The notes under the pieces were generated by a model. The model saw only the letters and a program-made list of their open reading frames with translations, had not been told where the DNA came from and did no database searches. From Actinomycetota bacterium (lineage in GTDB: Bacteria; Actinomycetota; Acidimicrobiia; Acidimicrobiales; Ilumatobacteraceae): a DNA stretch of 9,576 nt. Positions within the stretch are counted from its first letter, which is position 1, and each line of letters starts with the position of its first letter. The translations under genes were made by a program, and so were the position numbers. The stretch is taken from contig JAPKZT010000104.1 in the NCBI GenBank assembly GCA_026393655.1, positions 1 to 9,576 on the forward strand. The letters run 5' to 3'. Of the stretch, positions 6,277 through 9,576 are shown piece after piece.

Positions 6277-7032
6277 ATGACTGGCACATTGGTGTTATTG
6301 AGGCATGGCCAAAGCACTTGGAATGCCCAGAATTTGTTTACCGGGTGGCACGATGTGCCTCTCACACCAAAGGGCGAACAAGAAGCAAAAACGGCTGGTG
6401 AGACATTGCTTCAGGCTGGCATCGTGTTTGATCTTGTGTTCACTTCCATGCAAATTCGGGCGATTGAAACTAATCGAATCGCGCTAAGTGCACTTGGTCA
6501 AAGCAAAGTTGAAGTTCGTCAAGATTGGCATCTCAACGAGCGCCATTATGGTGCCTTACAAGGACTCGACAAAAAAGCCACCACGGCAAAGTACGGCGCT
6601 GAGCAAACAAATATTTGGCGACGCAGTTACGACACCGCCCCGCCTCCGGTTGATATTTCAAACCCAGAGCATCCCGCGCACGATTTAAAATATAAAAATA
6701 TTCCAGTTGAGAAACTTCCGGCATCTGAATGTCTAAAAGATGTTGTTACCCGCGTCGTGCCATATTTTGAAAACCAAATTGCACCAGAACTTAAAAATAA
6801 CAAAAATATTTTAATTACCGCTCATGGCAATTCTCTTCGAGCATTGGTCATGTATTTAGAAAAACTAAACCCACAGCAAATTTCTGAATTCAACATCCCA
6901 ACAGGGGTGCCTCGGCAATACGAGTTTTTAAAAGACTTTTTAATAGCCAAAGTTGAATATTTAGGCGACCCGACTGAAATAGCCAAGGCTGCTCAGGCCG
7001 TGGCAGACCAGTCAAAAGGTGCTCGTAGCTAA
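6277..7032 (+). CDS. gpmA: 2,3-bisphosphoglycerate-dependent phosphoglycerate mutase
   Basis: This glycolytic and gluconeogenic enzyme interconverts 3- and 2-phosphoglycerate through a phosphohistidine. The 251 residues show the dPGM motifs: LRHGQSTWN with phospho-accepting His10 (8-16), FTGWHDVPLTPKG (21-33), the acid/base Glu88 in ERHYGALQG (88-96), the SYDTAPPP insert typical of dPGM rather than small phosphatases (117-124), and the second His183 in AHGNSLRAL. The C-terminal segment has FNIPTGVPRQYEF, where many relatives have LVYE after the VP. The start ATG follows a weak GTGGGA; it gives the expected N-terminus TGTLVLLRHGQS. It is divergent from the ribokinase gene and 80 bases before the next gene, so probably monocistronic. 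Confidence 0.96.
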   Translation: MTGTLVLLRHGQSTWNAQNLFTGWHDVPLTPKGEQEAKTAGETLLQAGIVFDLVFTSMQIRAIETNRIALSALGQSKVEVRQDWHLNERHYGALQGLDKKATTAKYGAEQTNIWRRSYDTAPPPVDISNPEHPAHDLKYKNIPVEKLPASECLKDVVTRVVPYFENQIAPELKNNKNILITAHGNSLRALVMYLEKLNPQQISEFNIPTGVPRQYEFLKDFLIAKVEYLGDPTEIAKAAQAVADQSKGARS

Positions 7033-7080
7033 CTAGTTACTGAAAAATTAAAAATTTATTCTTGTTCGCATGCTCGTAAA

Positions 7081-7110
7081 TTGTGCTGCTCAGTTGACCT
7101 ACTATATAAA
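7081..7110 (+). promoter_or_regulatory. Candidate promoter for the CNB-domain gene
   Basis: TTGTGC (7081-7086) and TATAAA (7105-7110, 5 of 6 matches) are 18 bases apart, but the -10 then ends only two bases before the ATG at 7113. The overlapping TACTAT (7100-7105) ends seven bases before the ATG and would place the transcript start at the start codon. There is no purine-rich ribosome site before this ATG, which favours a leaderless message. An AT-rich stretch at 7042-7062 precedes it and shows no strong terminator hairpin for gpmA. Confidence 0.4.
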
Positions 7111-7112
7111 GC

Positions 7113-7538
7113 ATGGCTGATCTTAAAAACTCCTTAAAACATCTCCGATATTCCCCATTGTTTTCTTCATGCTCTTCAAAAGATTTAGAAAAAATTGCGA
7201 AGGCGGGCGATCGCGTAACTTTTGAAAAGGGCGAAACCTTGACAAAACAGGGCGACCCTGGCAAAGAGGCTTTCATAATTTTGAGCGGCAAAGCCACCGT
7301 AAAACGAAGTGGCAAAAAAGTTGCCACAATCAGCACTGGCTCGGTCGTTGGCGAGTTGTCTTTACTTGATCACGGACCACGCACGGCAACAGTCGTCTGC
7401 GAAACAGAGTGCCAAGTACTTGTGATCAGCCGCGGAAACTTCCTTCGCGTGATTGACAAAGTTCCTGCACTAACCCACAAACTTTTTGCGGCTCTTGCGA
7501 TGCGCATTCGCGATCTGGATCGCGCTTATTTCGGCTGA
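7113..7538 (+). CDS. Stand-alone cyclic-nucleotide-binding domain protein
   Basis: This 141-residue protein is essentially one Crp/PKA-type cyclic-nucleotide-binding domain. An N-terminal helical part (LRYSPLFSSCSSKDLEKIA, about 11-29) leads into the beta roll. The phosphate-binding cassette GELSLLDHGPRTATV (80-94) keeps the ribose-contacting Glu81, the phosphate-contacting Arg90 and a following Thr, so cAMP or a related nucleotide could bind. C-terminal helices follow (NFLRVIDKVPALTHKLFAALAMRIRDLDRAY). There is no room for a DNA-binding helix-turn-helix, kinase or channel domain, so its output must be through a partner. An in-frame TAA just upstream fixes ATG at 7113 as the earliest start, with no ribosome site. 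The next gene, an EtfD-like oxidoreductase, starts 50 bases later on the same strand; a functional link is possible but unproven. Confidence 0.9.
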   Translation: MADLKNSLKHLRYSPLFSSCSSKDLEKIAKAGDRVTFEKGETLTKQGDPGKEAFIILSGKATVKRSGKKVATISTGSVVGELSLLDHGPRTATVVCETECQVLVISRGNFLRVIDKVPALTHKLFAALAMRIRDLDRAYFG

Positions 7539-7549
7539 GAAAACTAGTC

Positions 7550-7567
7550 TGAGATTCGTCAATCTCA
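7550..7567. promoter_or_regulatory. Small palindrome ahead of the oxidoreductase gene
   Basis: TGAGATT (7550-7556) and AATCTCA (7561-7567) are perfect inverted arms around CGTC. No T-run follows on either strand, so it is not an intrinsic terminator. Its 18-bp dyad with 4-base spacer has the size of sites bound by Crp/Fnr-type dimers, but the sequence is not the canonical one and the neighbouring CNB protein lacks a DNA-binding domain. It may be an operator for an unlinked regulator, or chance. Confidence 0.35.
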
Positions 7568-7588
7568 CAAAAGAAAAGTAACTAAATC

Positions 7589-9576
7589 ATGACAACCGAA
7601 GTATCTATAAAAAAGCGCTTTAAGCCTTACCAACTTTCGATTGCCTTCGGTGTTGGTATCGGCTCTTTCACGCTTATCTCTGGAATTGTTCCGCAGTTGA
7701 CTGGCTGGGAAAACACTTCTCTAATTCACCGCGAAGTATTCGGCGGAATACCAACTGCTTTACGAGTTGCTTTCTACACGGTGATTCCAATGATGTTGAT
7801 CTGGGGATCGTTGCGGTTTGCTGACCGCATTCGCAACTGGGAGCGAGGTGCACCAGACAAGCGAAAGACAACAACGAAAAATGCCAAACGTCGACTCGCT
7901 GATTATCGATCCGGTGTTTACATGCGCACGCTTTTGCGTGATAGCGCTGCTGGCTTGATGCACTCAATGATTTATTTTGGCTTTCTAGTTTTGCTCGGAG
8001 TAACAACCGTTTTGGAAATTGATCATCAAATGCCAGAGCAACTTAAGTTTCTCCATGGCGACGTTTATCGAGGTTATGCGTTAACGGGCGATGTCGCGGG
8101 TGTCGTTTTTACCGGTGGAGTTGTTTGGGCAATTATTCGCCGTTACATCCAACGCCCATATCGCATTCGAATTAAAACAAAACCAGAACACGCGCTGATT
8201 CTTGGCGTGTTGTTAGCAATCGGTGTCACAGGTTTTGGTGCCGAAATGTTTCGCATCGCACAAGGACAAGCAGCCGGAGTAAATCTTGATCACGAAAAGT
8301 GGAGCGTTATTGGTTATCCGCTCGCACAACTTGTTAATGGTTCGAACGCTTCGACCCTGACAACTTGGCACCAAGGTTGGTGGGTTGCGCACGTATTGAC
8401 TTTTATTGTTTTCTTAGCGATTCTGCCAATCACAATGTTGCGCCACATGTTCACCTCGCCACTCAACATGTATCTCAAGGATCGCGAACGCCCAAAGGGT
8501 GCGATGAAGGCAATGCCAAATCTCACCGAAACTTCTCTTGAATCATTTGGTGTACATGTAGTCGAAGAATTTACTTGGAAGCAGCTACTTGATCTAGATG
8601 CGTGCACAATGTGTGGCCGTTGTACGAGTGTCTGCCCTGCTCACGCCACCGGTAAGCCACTTGATCCACGCGAAATTATTCTTAAGAGCGGTGAAGTAAT
8701 GGCGGCAACCGCGGCTCATGCACCAGGTGGCAAAGTTTCACCACCCTTGAGTGCAGATGCTGAAATCAAAGTCGGTGCCAACTTATTATTCGAACGAATA
8801 ACTGCCGAAGAAATTTGGTCTTGCACAAGTTGCAAAGCCTGCGACGAAATTTGTCCGGTCAACATCGAAATTCTTGACAAGATTCTCGACATGCGTCGAT
8901 ATCTCTCGCTAATGGAAAGCAATTTTCCGGCACAACTTGGCAACGCGTATCGCGCAATGGAGAACCAAGGTAACCCTTGGGGTATGAGCCAGACAGATCG
9001 TGGCGAGTGGGCAAAAGATTTAGACGTGCAAGTTCTCGACCCAGGTGCGCCGTTTACGAATGAATATCTTTATTGGGTCGGTTGCGCTGGCAGTTTCGAT
9101 GATAAGAATAAAAAAGTTACACAGTCAATGGCTAAATTGCTCAAGCGAGCTGGCATCGATGTAGCGATACTCGGCCCAAGCGAAATGTGCACTGGCGACA
9201 GTGCGCGTCGCAGTGGAAACGAATATTTATTTCAAATGTTGGCTATGCCGAATGTTGAAATGCTTAACGGCATGGGAGTGAAGAAAATTATTACTCAGTG
9301 TCCACACTGCTTCAACACGCTAAAAAACGAATATCCGCAATTGGGTGGCAACTACGAAGTTATTCATCACTCGCAGTTGCTTGAAGATCTAATTGAATCA
9401 GGCAAGTTGGATGTATCTAACGCCACGCTTGAGGAGCGAATCACTTATCACGATTCGTGTTACCTCGGTCGTCACAATGATGTTTACATTGCACCGCGCA
9501 AAGTTGTGGGCTCAATCAAGGGCATTGAAATTGTTGAGATGCCACGCAACGGCACAAAGGGAATGTGCTGTGGTGC
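7589..9576 (+). CDS. EtfD-like membrane [4Fe-4S]/CCG-domain oxidoreductase (partial)
   Basis: The frame is open from ATG 7589 to the right edge (662 codons). The N-terminal part is a membrane domain with about six hydrophobic helices (near 17-35, 58-77, 118-143, 168-185, 200-220, 264-288), resembling the NarI/cytochrome b type. His125, His261 and His268 are possible haem ligands. Next comes a dicluster ferredoxin domain with Cys339/342/345/349 and Cys412/415/418/422, both CxxCxxCxxxC. Two CCG (HdrB-type) domains follow. The first has Cys499, MCTGD at Cys534, and CPHC at 571-574; the second has Cys624 in DSCYLGRHND and CC at 660-661, where the window ends. This order matches mycobacterial Rv0338c/EtfD, thought to pass electrons from ETF, reduced in fatty-acid beta-oxidation, to the membrane quinone pool. 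That role is inferred. An in-frame TAA just upstream makes 7589 the earliest start; the ribosome site is weak. Confidence 0.9.
   Translation, partial: MTTEVSIKKRFKPYQLSIAFGVGIGSFTLISGIVPQLTGWENTSLIHREVFGGIPTALRVAFYTVIPMMLIWGSLRFADRIRNWERGAPDKRKTTTKNAKRRLADYRSGVYMRTLLRDSAAGLMHSMIYFGFLVLLGVTTVLEIDHQMPEQLKFLHGDVYRGYALTGDVAGVVFTGGVVWAIIRRYIQRPYRIRIKTKPEHALILGVLLAIGVTGFGAEMFRIAQGQAAGVNLDHEKWSVIGYPLAQLVNGSNASTLTTWHQGWWVAHVLTFIVFLAILPITMLRHMFTSPLNMYLKDRERPKGAMKAMPNLTETSLESFGVHVVEEFTWKQLLDLDACTMCGRCTSVCPAHATGKPLDPREIILKSGEVMAATAAHAPGGKVSPPLSADAEIKVGANLLFERITAEEIWSCTSCKACDEICPVNIEILDKILDMRRYLSLMESNFPAQLGNAYRAMENQGNPWGMSQTDRGEWAKDLDVQVLDPGAPFTNEYLYWVGCAGSFDDKNKKVTQSMAKLLKRAGIDVAILGPSEMCTGDSARRSGNEYLFQMLAMPNVEMLNGMGVKKIITQCPHCFNTLKNEYPQLGGNYEVIHHSQLLEDLIESGKLDVSNATLEERITYHDSCYLGRHNDVYIAPRKVVGSIKGIEIVEMPRNGTKGMCCG

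Noticed and set aside
7040..7064. AT-rich stretch after gpmA as a terminator
   Set aside because: It has A and T runs but no GC stem, so an intrinsic terminator cannot be supported.
7674..8006. Minus-strand open frame of 110 codons
   Set aside because: It is antisense to the membrane domain of the oxidoreductase, which is a continuous frame with hydrophobic helices and the expected later Cys motifs.
1..9576. CRISPR arrays, tRNAs, rRNAs, insertion sequences or attachment sites
   Set aside because: No spaced repeats, cloverleaf-like sequences, transposase motifs or flanking inverted repeats were recognised when reading the window.

Overview
The window looks like chromosomal sequence from an actinobacterium with only moderate GC content (mid-40s percent by eye, not counted). 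The evidence is the dnaK-grpE-dnaJ-hspR gene order, a textbook HAIR operator (the HspR site) in front of dnaK, an actinobacterial-type DnaJ with an N-terminal EKDYY motif, and a membrane-bound iron-sulfur oxidoreductase resembling mycobacterial Rv0338c (EtfD). A low-GC aquatic lineage, perhaps within Acidimicrobiia, fits my memory of the PurA and DnaJ sequences, but this is an inference and no search was run. No mobile elements, tRNAs, rRNAs or CRISPR arrays were seen. Coding density is very high and no gene-free stretch reaches 300 bases.

The left two thirds is read on the minus strand. In transcription order it holds a ribokinase-like sugar kinase (6225-5335), then dnaK (5189-3354), grpE (3333-2815), dnaJ (2798-1695), hspR (1671-1282) and purA (1208 to beyond the left edge). 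The four stress genes are packed with gaps of 16 to 23 bases and form one operon. DnaK, DnaJ and GrpE make the Hsp70 folding machine. HspR is the MerR-type repressor that in actinobacteria binds HAIR with DnaK as co-repressor. The HAIR site at 5329-5349 is a perfect 7-7-7 inverted repeat lying across the last codons and stop codon of the upstream kinase gene. About 140 bases of dnaK leader follow, containing a perfect 10-bp stem-loop and a 12-base tandem repeat next to the ribosome binding site. purA follows hspR after 73 bases with no visible terminator, so purine synthesis may be partly read from the stress operon.

The right third is read on the plus strand, divergent from the kinase gene across a 51-base gap. 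It holds phosphoglycerate mutase (gpmA, 6277-7032), a small stand-alone cyclic-nucleotide-binding-domain protein (7113-7538), and the first 662 codons of a large membrane-anchored [4Fe-4S]/CCG-domain oxidoreductase (7589 to beyond the right edge). That last open frame is continuous to the window edge and was translated by hand.

Most of this is ordinary core genome. The points worth a second look are regulatory: the HAIR operator embedded in a coding sequence, the structured dnaK leader with possible ribosome-site sequestration, and tandem repeats ahead of purA. One protein oddity also stands out, a Gly-to-Ala change in the otherwise near-invariant PurA signature. I found no convincing new multi-gene system.
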